Under the pieces are notes generated by a model that had not been told where the DNA came from, made no database searches, and worked only from the letters and a program-made list of their open reading frames with translations. This document shows, piece after piece, positions 9,861 through 17,930 of a stretch of DNA of 64,000 nucleotides (its first letter is position 1; the number at the start of each line of letters is the position of its first letter). Location of the stretch: assembly GCA_964615095.1 (NCBI GenBank), contig CAZTPX010000032.1, forward strand, positions 9,374-73,373. The letters are read 5' to 3'. Origin of the DNA: JANXQG01 sp964615095 (GTDB taxonomy: Bacteria > Planctomycetota > Planctomycetia > Pirellulales > Thermoguttaceae). A program made the position numbers and the translations under genes.

Positions 9861-10058
9861 ATGAAAAAGATTGCGAAACAGAAAAAGACACGCAACCTTG
9901 AGCGCGAGCGAACGACCCTTCTGAAGAAGATAAGGGCCTCGGTGTCACCTAAGCTCTTGCACCAAGTGAACTACGCGGCAAGCATATATGCGGAGTCGCC
10001 CCGAAACGTGTCAGAGATAATCTCACACACGGGGACCGCAGATGCCGACTTTCAATGA
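9861..10058 (+). CDS. Small basic protein overlapping the SDH-type protease
   Basis: This 65-residue protein has a very basic N-terminal half (about the first 25 residues are mostly Lys, Arg and Glu) and an amphipathic remainder. Its stop lies 17 bases inside the next gene in another frame, which suggests translational coupling. No family is recognised. It may bind nucleic acid or act as a partner of the protease. It could also be a leader that merely sets translation of the protease. It has no toxin or antitoxin signature that I can name. Confidence 0.5.
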   Translation: MKKIAKQKKTRNLERERTTLLKKIRASVSPKLLHQVNYAASIYAESPRNVSEIISHTGTADADFQ

Positions 10059-11205
10059 AATATTCACGGAAGTACTAAACGCGAAAAGTTCGGAACAAGA
10101 TAAACTTCGCCGCAGTTACCTTCGGTCATTGTCGAGCTACACGGGCCGCGACACTATCTTATACGGAACGGCATTCACAGCGCCGGCCGGTCTGGGCTTG
10201 CCCCCTCCCTTGCTAAGTATTGTCCCCGGCGACGTACAGGGATTCATGTCAGCCGTCCACGGGCTCAAAGGCAAACAGCTCGATCTGGTTCTTCATAGCC
10301 CCGGTGGCTCCCTCGAAGCCGCAGATCAAATCGTTCAGTATCTGCGCGCAAAATATGATCACATTCGAGCGATCATTCCTCAAAATGCCATGTCTGCGGC
10401 AACCATGATCGCCTGCGCGTGCGACGAACTTGTAATGGCCAAGCATTCAGCAATTGGCCCAATTGATCCTCAGATGAGCTTTCCGACACCATCGGGCATG
10501 TGTACCTCACCGGCGCAAGCCATTCTCGATGAATTTGAACAAGCAAAGCAAGAGGTAAAGAAAGACCAGTCCTGTGCAATCCTTTGGGCGCCCAAGGTTC
10601 AGGCATATCCGCACGGATTCCTAAAAAATTGCAGCACTGTGTTGGCGCTTTCAAAAGGGAAGGTGGCCGAATGGCTTGACAAGTACATGTTTCGGGATCT
10701 CCCGGCCAAGAAGCGTCCTGGAAAACGGATCGCCAACTGGCTGGGAAACGCCAAGATTCATAAGACCCACGGCCGACCCATCACAATTGAATGCGCCAAG
10801 AACCAGGGGCTCAAGGTCATCGCTCTCGAAGACGACGACAAACTCCAGGACAAGGTGTTGTCGGTTTTTCACGCGCTTACGGTGACCTTCATGGTGACGA
10901 ACTGCGTCAAGATCATCGAAAACCAAGAAGGCCGCGGGACATATATCAACGTCCAAATTCAGCAGCCGATGCCTTTCATGTTCCCTCCGGGGGGACCGCC
11001 CGCGCCGATGCCACCCCGGCCGATGTCACCGCCACCGGCTGGCCCGCCACCGGCTGGCCCACAACCGGCTGGCCCACAACCGGCTGGCCCGCCACCGGCT
11101 GGCCCGCCATCGGCTGGCCCAGCACCGGCTGGCCCAGCACCGGCTGCTCCACAACCCGCTGGCCCGCCACCGGCGAGAAAGCCCAATCGCACAACACGCG
11201 ATTAG
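10042..11205 (+). CDS. SDH-family Clp-fold serine protease with Pro-rich repeat tail
   Basis: Residues 1-300 match the serine dehydrogenase proteinase (SDH, SppA/ClpP-fold) family. HSPGGS at 85-90 fits the oxyanion region, NAMSAATM at 115-122 carries the probable nucleophile Ser118, and HSAIGPIDPQ at 135-144 follows as in this family. Such proteins are usually membrane-associated or soluble serine peptidases of poorly known role. There is no signal peptide. From about residue 310 the protein becomes a Pro/Gly/Ala-rich tail of PPAGP/QPAGP pentapeptides. It overlaps the preceding small ORF by 17 bases. Its place between an R-M operon and a toxin-antitoxin-like pair suggests an accessory or defence role, which is inference. 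Confidence 0.8.
   Translation: MPTFNEIFTEVLNAKSSEQDKLRRSYLRSLSSYTGRDTILYGTAFTAPAGLGLPPPLLSIVPGDVQGFMSAVHGLKGKQLDLVLHSPGGSLEAADQIVQYLRAKYDHIRAIIPQNAMSAATMIACACDELVMAKHSAIGPIDPQMSFPTPSGMCTSPAQAILDEFEQAKQEVKKDQSCAILWAPKVQAYPHGFLKNCSTVLALSKGKVAEWLDKYMFRDLPAKKRPGKRIANWLGNAKIHKTHGRPITIECAKNQGLKVIALEDDDKLQDKVLSVFHALTVTFMVTNCVKIIENQEGRGTYINVQIQQPMPFMFPPGGPPAPMPPRPMSPPPAGPPPAGPQPAGPQPAGPPPAGPPSAGPAPAGPAPAAPQPAGPPPARKPNRTTRD
11032..11175 (+). repeat. 15-bp tandem repeat inside the protease gene
   Basis: About ten head-to-tail copies of a 15-base unit of the form CNACCGGCTGGCCCN encode (P/Q)PAGP pentapeptides. The codons are nearly identical between copies, which points to recent slippage and likely length variation between strains. 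It is coding and gapless, so it is not a CRISPR. Confidence 0.85.
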
Positions 11206-11337
11206 AGGCCGATCCGTTTCAAAGTCCAAAGACCCATGGCCGGCGCGTGCAGCAGCGGCGAACGTGGTGAGCCGATTCTGGCAGACAGGCCACCCAGCGG
11301 AAGAGGTTCGCCCGCGGGCACGTCGAATCAACGGTCT

Positions 11338-11370
11338 AAAACCTTGGGGGCGTGTGCGCCCCCAGGGTTT
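11338..11370 (+). terminator. Strong hairpin downstream of the protease gene
   Basis: A 14-base stem with one mismatch closes on a TGTG loop, 132 bases past the protease stop. It lacks a long T tract, so it may be a factor-dependent terminator or an RNA-stabilising structure. The rest of 11206-11679 holds no gene that I can support. Confidence 0.45.
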
Positions 11371-11679
11371 CGACGGCTGGAAGCCCATCGCTGGGCCTGA
11401 ATACTCACACAGCCTAAAGAATCCGCTGGGTCTCGGGCCTACCGTTTCAGCCGGGTCGTAACGGTGTCAGGGGTCGTTCCTCCGATTTCTGGTCCTGCCG
11501 GCGGGGCCGGTCTGCATCGGCGCCGGTCGGGAACGATTCGATGGGGAGGTTATAGGAAAGAAAAAACCTAGAATTACTTGAACCTGAACCACTGGAAGAA
11601 ACTGCGGCAGACAGACGCAAAGAAAGGGCCCGGAGGAATCACCGAGCTTTGAAACAGCATATCTATATTCTTGACCCCA

Positions 11680-12246
11680 TTACGGGGAATCGAGACTTAC
11701 GGAAAAAGCGCGAGCATCCTCGTCCTCTCTCGCATTTGCAACGATGCTCTTCAACTTGTCTAGTCGCCCGACGGCCTCCAAAATGTGAGCCAACGGAATC
11801 TCCTTGGAGGAGTCTCCTGGATCGTTTCTCTGCCACTCAGGTAATCGGTGGGTCACATCGACCATAGCCCACTCGTCAAAGTTCTCATATCGAGTGGCTA
11901 CTTCTTCCAGTTTGCGAGAAACATACCTGGATAGCAACTTCACGCCTGGATCTCTGATCATTTCCAAGCTGAATCGGTCAACCTGAATATAGGCAGCCCA
12001 TTTAGCAGTCGCGCTGTGTTCGCCACGAATGAGATGCAGCACATCCTCAAGAACCGGCCCTCGCTTCATTGCGACGACGCTGCTGCCTGTTAAGGGCGTG
12101 CTGGCTTCGGCAAGGATCTCTCTCTCAGCGATGTAGAGAACCTTCAGCAACCGCATATAATTCATGCGGTGGCCGCGCTCCCGGCGCAGCAAAAACGCCA
12201 CAGCTTCGATGGCTTTTTCTGGATAGAATTGAAATGCGCGACTCAT
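11680..12246 (-). CDS. Panacea-domain (SocA/DUF4065-like) antitoxin
   Basis: This 188-residue protein carries the Panacea signature: an N-terminal helix, RLLKVLYIAEREIL at about 32-45, then TGSSVVAMKRGPVLEDVLHLI at about 53-73. Panacea proteins are antitoxins that pair with many unrelated toxins. Some, such as SocA, also act as protease adaptors. No partner follows on its own strand. The nearest candidate is the divergent ORF starting 220 bases away at 12467. The C-terminus (from about 130) is charged and possibly partner-specific. Family assignment is fairly secure; the toxin partner is inferred. Confidence 0.8.
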   Translation of the reverse strand: MSRAFQFYPEKAIEAVAFLLRRERGHRMNYMRLLKVLYIAEREILAEASTPLTGSSVVAMKRGPVLEDVLHLIRGEHSATAKWAAYIQVDRFSLEMIRDPGVKLLSRYVSRKLEEVATRYENFDEWAMVDVTHRLPEWQRNDPGDSSKEIPLAHILEAVGRLDKLKSIVANAREDEDARAFSVSLDSP

Positions 12247-12318
12247 GCTACACCGTTTTCAGTTGCCAAATGAGCCAACTTACGATAGAATCAGGTGTAG
12301 TTTGGATTGTACCAGCCT

Positions 12319-12348
12319 GACCGTTCTTGCTGGCGAGCGCTAGCGGTC
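12319..12348. promoter_or_regulatory. Candidate operator between the Panacea gene and the divergent ORF
   Basis: A 16-base imperfect palindrome (12329-12344, arms GCTGGCG and CGCTAGC) sits inside a wider GACCG/CGGTC pair. It lies roughly midway in the 220-base divergent space, where a shared autoregulatory site would be expected. It is proposed on symmetry alone. Confidence 0.3.
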
Positions 12349-12466
12349 GGACTGGTGGGGCGATGTATTGTGTCAGCAGCACCCACACCGCAACTCTTGT
12401 TCTGTTGATTCTATGGCAAGATGCGTTGGTTGTCAACACCTAATAACCTGAAAGGATGGACTTTCA

Positions 12467-12862
12467 ATGTTTATTGAAGGAATGACCTTTGTCATCTTGA
12501 CCGCAACCCCACTTCATACTTGGGTGATAATCTCAGATCCGATCCAGAACTCAGAATACGTTGTACATGTAAATTTTACGACGCTTTATCCTGATCTGCC
12601 GCCCAATGACCCGCGCAATGATCGCTCTTGCGTTCTGGTGGCAGGGGATCATTCTTCAATAACGCACACCACAATAGTCTACTACGGCGGGGTGCTGACT
12701 GCCAGCGCAGCGCATCTTACCCACCGTTACAATAAGGGAAGCCTAAGGCTCAATGATGCGGTGACGCCGACCATTCTTGACAAAATACGGCGTGGCGCAG
12801 CAGTTTCGGACCACATAACACCGTTTGCTGTCGAACTTCTTATGGAGCAGCATCTTATTTAG
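12467..12862 (+). CDS. Unknown 131-residue protein, candidate toxin partner of the Panacea antitoxin
   Basis: The ATG has an AAAGGA ribosome site 10 bases upstream. The protein begins with a hydrophobic strand-rich half (HTWVIISDP, then VHVNFTTLYPD, CVLVAGDHSSITHTTIVYY). This is reminiscent of a small SH3-like barrel such as MazF/PemK enzymes. The second half is helical. No known toxin motif is certain and I do not assign a family. Size, position opposite a Panacea antitoxin and location in a defence island make a toxin role plausible. A stand-alone defence effector or an unrelated gene are alternatives. Confidence 0.5.
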   Translation: MFIEGMTFVILTATPLHTWVIISDPIQNSEYVVHVNFTTLYPDLPPNDPRNDRSCVLVAGDHSSITHTTIVYYGGVLTASAAHLTHRYNKGSLRLNDAVTPTILDKIRRGAAVSDHITPFAVELLMEQHLI

Positions 12863-13160
12863 AGATCATCTACCTGCTCATTTTCGGCTGTTTTCGAGCG
12901 AACAGCTAAAAAATATTTGACACTAGAGCGCCTTAGCAACACGCTGCTAGCCCCGACCGTGCCAGTAGGCAACTCAGCCCGAGTATTGAGCAAAGCACTC
13001 TTCTGTGAAGCCGGTAGTCTACCGGATTCGCAAGCCGAACTACCGCTTTTCCTCGCAAAAACCGGGGTTTCCTTGCGAAGGCTTGCAAAAGGCGTCGAAG
13101 GCTCTAAAATGCTAGAAATCCCCGAGAAAAACAGGCTTTTTGGCGTAGCTTTTGAGTTTT

Positions 13161-13202
13161 CTCACACCGTAGAGGTCACAAGTTCGAATCTTGTAACGCC
13201 CA
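13161..13202 (+). pseudogene. 3' fragment of tRNA-Val(CAC), probable attachment-site scar
   Basis: The fragment starts at the anticodon loop (CTCACAC, 13161-13167; anticodon CAC). It continues through a variable loop AGGTC and a perfect T arm (ACAAG, TTCGAAT, CTTGT; 13178-13194), then the 3' acceptor strand AACGCCC plus discriminator A (13195-13202). The matching 5' acceptor GGGCGTT and the D arm are absent upstream, and the anticodon stem does not pair. This is the typical att remnant left when an element integrates into a tRNA 3' end. The element side is to the left (the defence genes), and the chromosome resumes to the right. Confidence 0.75.
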
Positions 13203-13239
13203 CTATATTTAAGTCTTTTGCAAAAAATGACTTGCAACT

Positions 13240-13260
13240 CGGCCCCACCAGGGGCCGTGG
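13240..13260 (+). terminator. Hairpin downstream of the tRNA fragment
   Basis: Perfect 7-base arms CGGCCCC and GGGGCCG close on ACCA about 40 bases after the tRNA 3' end. It may be the original terminator of the tRNA transcript. The following T run is weak and interrupted. Confidence 0.4.
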
Positions 13261-13281
13261 TCGTTTCTTGGGATTGGCTAA

Positions 13282-13644
13282 CAGCACCATGCGGCGCTGC
13301 CGGGCCGCTTGGTTTCCACCACGTCAAGCGTCAAGATTGACCTCGTGGCCAGTTGCGATGACCACGACAAGACCGTGCGGGTCTTGCTGGGCAACCAGGG
13401 CGGCTTGCGGGGCGACGTGAAGGTCAGACTCCAGGGGCTGGACAAAGCGGCCTACCTCCGGGAAGGCGAAGGTATCCATGTTGTCGTCGAGCGGATTCCC
13501 GAGAACACGGACGGGGCGGTCGTGGCTCTCCAGACGGTCCTTGATGTTCGCTTGGTGGTCCGCGATAATACGCTCGATGTTACAATCCCCTGGGCGAGTG
13601 ACCGCGATGCGTTTGCGGTACGTCTTGGGCCGGGCCAAGAGTAG
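13282..13644 (+). pseudogene. C-terminal remnant, probably of a secreted glycoside hydrolase
   Basis: The open frame has no ribosome site and begins abruptly after a TAA at 13279. It encodes about 120 residues of alternating strands (VRVLLGNQGGLRGDVKVRLQGL and similar) that look like the C-terminal beta-sandwich of a larger glycosidase. It ends 75 bases before a GH31 gene on the same strand. I read it as what is left of a neighbouring glycosidase after loss of its front, perhaps when the island inserted. The exact family cannot be named, and a short genuine protein starting at the TTG at 13309 is possible. Confidence 0.4.
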
Positions 13645-13718
13645 GCTTCAATGGAAGGCATCACGCTCAATCGGTGCCGAGACTCTGATCTAAGGACTCT
13701 GTAAATCCGAACATATCC

Positions 13719-15893
13719 ATGAACACACGCACGCGCCTTTTTGGCTGGTCAGGATTGTGTCTGCTTCCCGTATTTCTGTTTGTCTCCAGCATAGCGCTGG
13801 CCGGAACGCCCATTCGGATGGAAGAAGTTGCACCCGGCGTGTGGCGGATTCGTCTTGGACAGCCCGAAAAGCTCACGCCGATGTGCTTTCAAGAGCACGC
13901 GCCGCGGCTGAAGGAGATCGCAGCACTGGAACCGTGCAAACAACTTCCCCTCAAGGCATCGGCCATCGGCTTCAAGGCCAGCGGGCGTGGCATCGCCCTG
14001 GAATTGCCCCTCGAAGCGGGCGAGCAACTCTACGGTCTGGGCATGAACCTGAAGGTATTCCAGTTGATGGGCGGGAAGAAGACGATCCGCGTCAGCGACG
14101 ACCAGGGGACAGTTCTTGGCGACTCGCACGCGCCGGTGCCGTTTTACGTCTCCACGCGAGGCTACGGCGTCTATGTCGATACGGCCCGCTACGCCAGCTT
14201 CTACTTTGGCAACCTGGATGCTGTGCGCGATGCACCCGTTGTGCCAAGACCGGCCACCGGGGAGAAAGCTGCCACCAGCGCGGAGGAACTGTACCGCCCG
14301 CGTGAAGCGGGAGCGAAGTTTGTTGGCGTGGATATTCCCTCGGCAAAGGGCGTGAACGTGTACGTCTTTGCCGGTCCCGGCATGCGGCATGCCGTACAGC
14401 GGTACAACCTGTTTTGCGGGGGCGGCTGCCTTCCGCCGATGTGGGGCTTGGGCGTGTGGTATCGTGCCTCGACCGAGCTTGGGCAGAAAGAAGTCTTGAA
14501 CTTCCTGCGAGAGTTCCGCCAGCGGCATATTCCCTGCGATGTCTTCGGGCTGGAGCCTGGATGGCACTCACACGCCTACTCCTGTTCGTTCGTCTGGAGC
14601 CAACAATATCCCGATCCGGAACGGTTGCTCCGTGAGACGCGAGAACAAGACTACAAGCTGAACTTATGGGAACACGCCTTCACCCATCCAAGTTCGCCGC
14701 TTTACAAACCGCTTCTCTCCTGGAGCGGCGACTACAAGGTGTGGGGCGGCCTAGTGCCCGATTTTGCCACACCCGAGGGACGGCGGATTTTTGTCGACTA
14801 CCATGCCAGGACGCTCGTCGAGAAAGGCGTCGGCGGCTTCAAACTCGACGAGTGCGACCACCAGCCGCTCAGCGCTACGCCCTGGTCGTTCCCGGAACAG
14901 TCGGTGTTTCCGTCCGGCCTTGACGGCGAGCAGATGCACCTCCTGATCGGAGCACTTTACCAACGCGCGATGGCGGCGATATACAAGGACCGCAACCAGC
15001 GCACGCTTGGTCTGGTGCGTGCCTCCGGCGCACTGGCGGCTCCGCTGCCCTTCGGCCTGTATAGCGATGCTTACGACCACCGCGACTATGTTCGGGCAAT
15101 AGCCACTTCAGGGTTTGGAGGAATACTATGGTGCCCCGAGGTGCGGGACATGGGATCGCTGGAAGAGCTTTACCGTCGTCTCCAGACGAGCGTGTTCTCG
15201 GCAGTCACGCAAGTTGACTGCTGGTATCTCAAGAATCCGGTATGGAAGCAGATCGACAAGGATCTCAACAACAGCGGCAAATTCATGGACCAATGGGAGC
15301 AGACGGAGGCTGCCTGCCGGAAACTGCTTCAGATGCGGATGCGGCTCTTGCCCTACCTGTATTCCGCATTTGCCGAATACCACGATACGGGCATGCCCCC
15401 GGCACGGGCGCTGGTCATGGACTATCCGCAAGACGCCGCAACTTGGACCGTGGATGACCAGTATATGCTTGGTCCGTCCTTGATGGTAGCGCCGCTGTTC
15501 ACCGGGCAGAAGAAACGTACGGTCTATCTGCCGGAGGGCAACTGGTACGACTTCTGGACTCAGCGCAAGTATCCTGGCCGTTGCAGGATCGAAATCGAGA
15601 AATCGGTGAACGAGATCCCTGTCTTCATCAAGGAAGGCAGCCTCCTGCCCCTGGCGGAGCCGGTGGATTGCGTCACGCCGCAGACCGAGTTCGCGGTGGC
15701 GATCCAAGTGTACGGGTTGAAGCCCCGGAAGATCGTTCTGTATGAAGACGACGGCGTGACGTTCGATTTCGAGAAAGGCAGGCAGAATCGAATTGAGTTG
15801 AGCTGGAACGGACAAACCGGTACCACGAGCAAGACCGGTGATTACACGGGACCTAGTCGGTACAAGATCATCAGTTGGAAACGGGCAGAATAG
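13719..15893 (+). CDS. Secreted GH31-family alpha-glycosidase
   Basis: This 724-residue protein has a signal peptide at residues 1-29 (hydrophobic core ending ALA), an N-terminal GH31 beta domain, and the TIM barrel. GGFKLDECD places the probable nucleophile at Asp377. The SDAYDHRD segment at 449-456 replaces the usual GDN acid/base region. The C-terminal part (MLGPSLMVAPLF, then a GNWYDFWT strand, FIKEGSLLPL) is classic for the family. GH31 members hydrolyse alpha-glucosides or alpha-xylosides. The variant acid/base motif leaves the substrate open. The export signal suggests polysaccharide scavenging in the periplasm or outside. Confidence 0.88.
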   Translation: MNTRTRLFGWSGLCLLPVFLFVSSIALAGTPIRMEEVAPGVWRIRLGQPEKLTPMCFQEHAPRLKEIAALEPCKQLPLKASAIGFKASGRGIALELPLEAGEQLYGLGMNLKVFQLMGGKKTIRVSDDQGTVLGDSHAPVPFYVSTRGYGVYVDTARYASFYFGNLDAVRDAPVVPRPATGEKAATSAEELYRPREAGAKFVGVDIPSAKGVNVYVFAGPGMRHAVQRYNLFCGGGCLPPMWGLGVWYRASTELGQKEVLNFLREFRQRHIPCDVFGLEPGWHSHAYSCSFVWSQQYPDPERLLRETREQDYKLNLWEHAFTHPSSPLYKPLLSWSGDYKVWGGLVPDFATPEGRRIFVDYHARTLVEKGVGGFKLDECDHQPLSATPWSFPEQSVFPSGLDGEQMHLLIGALYQRAMAAIYKDRNQRTLGLVRASGALAAPLPFGLYSDAYDHRDYVRAIATSGFGGILWCPEVRDMGSLEELYRRLQTSVFSAVTQVDCWYLKNPVWKQIDKDLNNSGKFMDQWEQTEAACRKLLQMRMRLLPYLYSAFAEYHDTGMPPARALVMDYPQDAATWTVDDQYMLGPSLMVAPLFTGQKKRTVYLPEGNWYDFWTQRKYPGRCRIEIEKSVNEIPVFIKEGSLLPLAEPVDCVTPQTEFAVAIQVYGLKPRKIVLYEDDGVTFDFEKGRQNRIELSWNGQTGTTSKTGDYTGPSRYKIISWKRAE

Positions 15894-16237
15894 CGTTGGG
15901 GTTGCGGTACACCGCTGGCCGAGGCATTGGACGTGCCGGCCGCGTCGGACGCCGATCCGAAGCGGGCGGCTGCCTTGCTGGACTGCACGCCGTCGCAGTT
16001 GATCCGCTTGCTGAAACTCGACCCGCATGGCTTAGACTTGGTCAACCGCTGGCGTCGTGATCGCCAGATGCACGCTCTTCAGCAGAGAGGCCCCGCCGCC
16101 CGCTGGCCGACGCGTCAAGAAAACTGCTGGAAGCGTATCGGGCCGGGCGTTTCATGTCGGCCAGCGATGGTCCGTTGCGGCGGGCGCTGGCGGTGTCAGA
16201 AAGCGAATTTCGGGGAATTGCTCCGCGCGGGGAATAA
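15894..16237 (+). pseudogene. Truncated and frameshifted remnant of an unknown protein
   Basis: Immediately after the GH31 stop a frame encodes a coherent helical segment (RAAALLDCTPSQLIRLLKL, then LVNRWRRDRQMHALQ) up to about 16085. A second frame then continues in coding style (LADASRKLLEAYRAGRF, then ALAVSESEFRGIAPRGE) to a TAA at 16235-16237. The join requires one frameshift near 16085-16100, and the front of the gene is missing. I do not know the family; a translation-factor-like or DNA-associated helical protein is possible. It is most likely debris beside the neighbouring mobile element. Confidence 0.45.
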
Positions 16238-16438
16238 TTTGGGCGTTTGCCATGGCGAAAGTGCCGGTTTGACTCCCGCTGGGCGCTCTTCAGATTCCCG
16301 AACACGTCTGTTCGTTGGCGAACGTCGCACGATGTTCACCAGCAGTACGACTTGCTTCGGGCTCGCAGGTAGGATACTTGCACGGAACCGCTCCGTGGTT
16401 GACGGCGCGCGGCTGCTAGGGCAATATGCCGAGGACTT

Positions 16439-16470
16439 GATCCGTTATGTGCTTGAGCACATAACGGATC
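16439..16470. repeat. Perfect 14-bp palindrome overlapping the left end
   Basis: Arms 16439-16452 and 16457-16470 are perfectly complementary around a TTGA loop. The right arm runs into the left terminal repeat, so it may be a fold of the recombination site or an older copy of the end. Confidence 0.8.
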
Positions 16471-16496
16471 TTCTGTGGCGCATTCAGTTATGTGGC
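16458..16496 (+). repeat. Left terminal inverted repeat
   Basis: It matches the reverse complement of 17832-17870 at 36 of 39 bases. It is followed by a GCCACATAA at 16544-16552, so that 16488-16552 can fold back. A perfect TCAGCG-TTC-CGCTGA hairpin lies inside that fold. Confidence 0.85.
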
Positions 16497-16612
16497 CTTA
16501 CTGGCTCTTCCTTCACGATTTCAGCGTTCCGCTGAGCTTCTGCGCCACATAATTTCAGCGTTACGCTATAGGCTGATTGTTCTTTCTTCCCTTTTCTTGC
16601 GGAGGTTCGATT

Positions 16613-17766
16613 ATGTTCGATCAGCTTTTCAGGCGACGCCATGCACTTGCGCGTCACCGAAGTGGTCCCTTGTTGGAAGAGCGTCTTGCCTATCTTACTC
16701 ATCTCGCGGACCGGGGTTGTTCGCGAAACACCCTACAGAGCACTGCCCGCGATCTTCTCTCGATTGCGAAGATTCTGGGATTCGCCCGTCGGCGTCACAG
16801 GATCGTGACTCGCGACGACATCAAACGTAAGACGGCCAGCAAGCACTCCTTCTATCCAATCGCCGTCCGATGGCTCCAGTTTGTGGGGCGTCTGCAACAG
16901 CAGCCTGCTGCGGCCAATCCCTACGCGAAGAAGATCAAGCCGTTCGCCGATCACATGGAACGCGACAGGGGGCTTTCGCCCGTTACCATCCGTGGGCGGT
17001 GTTGGTTCATCACGCGGTTTCTCAATCGATTGAAGATCAAAGGCGGCTCTCTGCGCAAGATCACTTCTCATCGGATCGATGTGTCGCTTAAAGAGATGCT
17101 CGACCAGCAAGGCTATGCGCGGACCACGATTCGATCCTGGGCGGAAGGGCTGCGGAACTTCTTCCGCTTTGCTGAAACACAGGGCTGGTGCCGCAAAGGA
17201 TTGGCGGCGTGCGTTCGGGGGCCGCACGTGTTCTCGCAGGCATCGCTACCACTCGGGCCGTCGTGGTCGGCGACCTGGACCTTGGCGTCGCATCTAGCCG
17301 TGACGCCTCGTCCGTTGTCCTGCGCGGAAAGGGAAACAAACTCCGTCGCTGTCCACTATGGCCAAAGACGGTGGACGAATTGCGGCCGCTCGTTGGCCAA
17401 CGAGCCGCATCCCAGCACGTCTTCCTCAACCGTCGTGGAGAACCGCTCACACGATTCGGGATTCATACCCTCGTCGAACGCTACGCCGCAAAAACGGCAG
17501 CGAAAATGCCGTCAATGGCGAAGAAGCGTGTGAGTCCTCATACGATCCGCCACACGACCGCGACTCACCTGCTTCGCGCAGGCGTGGACATCAACACCAT
17601 TCGAGCTTGGCTGGGCCACGTGTGCCTCAGCACGACCAACGTGTATGCCGAGGTCGATCTGGAGATGAAGGCCAAAGCACTCATGAAGTGCGAGATCAAG
17701 AACGGCAAATCCAAGAAGCCCTGGCGCAAGGACCCCGGACTGATGGAGTTCTTGAGGACGCTCTAG
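16613..17766 (+). pseudogene. Broken or chimeric tyrosine recombinase
   Basis: The start ATG has GGAGG 7 bases upstream. Frame 1 (16613 to about 17260) encodes an N-terminal SAM-like DNA-binding region with TIRSWAEGLRNFFRFAE and VRGPHVFSQASLPLGPSW, the usual lead-in to the catalytic domain. A different frame then carries the catalytic end: RGKGNKLRRCPLW, HTIRHTTATHLLRAG (H-x-x-R), WLGH, and the Tyr in STTNVYAEVD. The first catalytic Arg region (GARVSE-type) is missing at the junction. Both frameshift and deletion are therefore needed, and the protein cannot be active. The halves look like they come from different recombinases of a former array. Confidence 0.8.
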
Positions 17767-17773
17767 TTCGTGA

Positions 17774-17841
17774 CATTATGTGGCGTTCAGCACGACAAAG
17801 TTCCGAAAATCGTCGACGAATCCCGCTGGACGCCACATAAT
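17774..17841. repeat. Right subterminal palindrome
   Basis: ATTATGTGGC (17774-17783 region) pairs with GCCACATAAT (17832-17841), with further partial pairing inside. It mirrors the structure at the left end. Such paired inner sites are expected recombinase-binding sites. Confidence 0.65.
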
Positions 17842-17870
17842 TGAATGCGCCACAGAAGATCCGGGATGTG
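17832..17870 (-). repeat. Right terminal inverted repeat
   Basis: It is the reverse complement of the left repeat with three mismatches, and it ends 60 bases before the next gene. Confidence 0.85.
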
Positions 17871-17930
17871 GTGGCGAAGGGCTATTTGGCGGAGTAAGAT
17901 GGGTATATGTGAACTACTCTTGTCTGCATC

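Larger units (their letters stand above)
16439..17870 (+). mobile_element. 1.4-kb inverted-repeat element with a tyrosine recombinase relic (RIT-like)
   Basis: The element is bounded by 39-bp terminal inverted repeats, 16458-16496 and 17832-17870, identical at 36 of 39 positions. Each end also carries an internal palindrome built on TTATGTGGC/GCCACATAA (16488-16552 and 17774-17841). The only gene inside is a broken tyrosine recombinase (16613-17766). Paired inverted ends around tyrosine recombinases are the hallmark of recombinase-in-trio (RIT) elements, which normally carry three. Here a large internal deletion seems to have fused the first recombinase to the last. The RIT assignment is an inference from architecture. 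Confidence 0.7.

Noticed and set aside
11032..11175. Regular short repeats resembling a CRISPR array
   Set aside because: The units are 15 bp, have no spacers and are coding, so they are a tandem repeat in a protease gene. No CRISPR array or cas gene was seen in the window.
16439..17870. Integron-like attC interpretation of the palindromic ends
   Set aside because: The inner arms do not show the integron R and L boxes, no integron integrase signature is visible, and the ends are inverted terminal repeats of the whole element.
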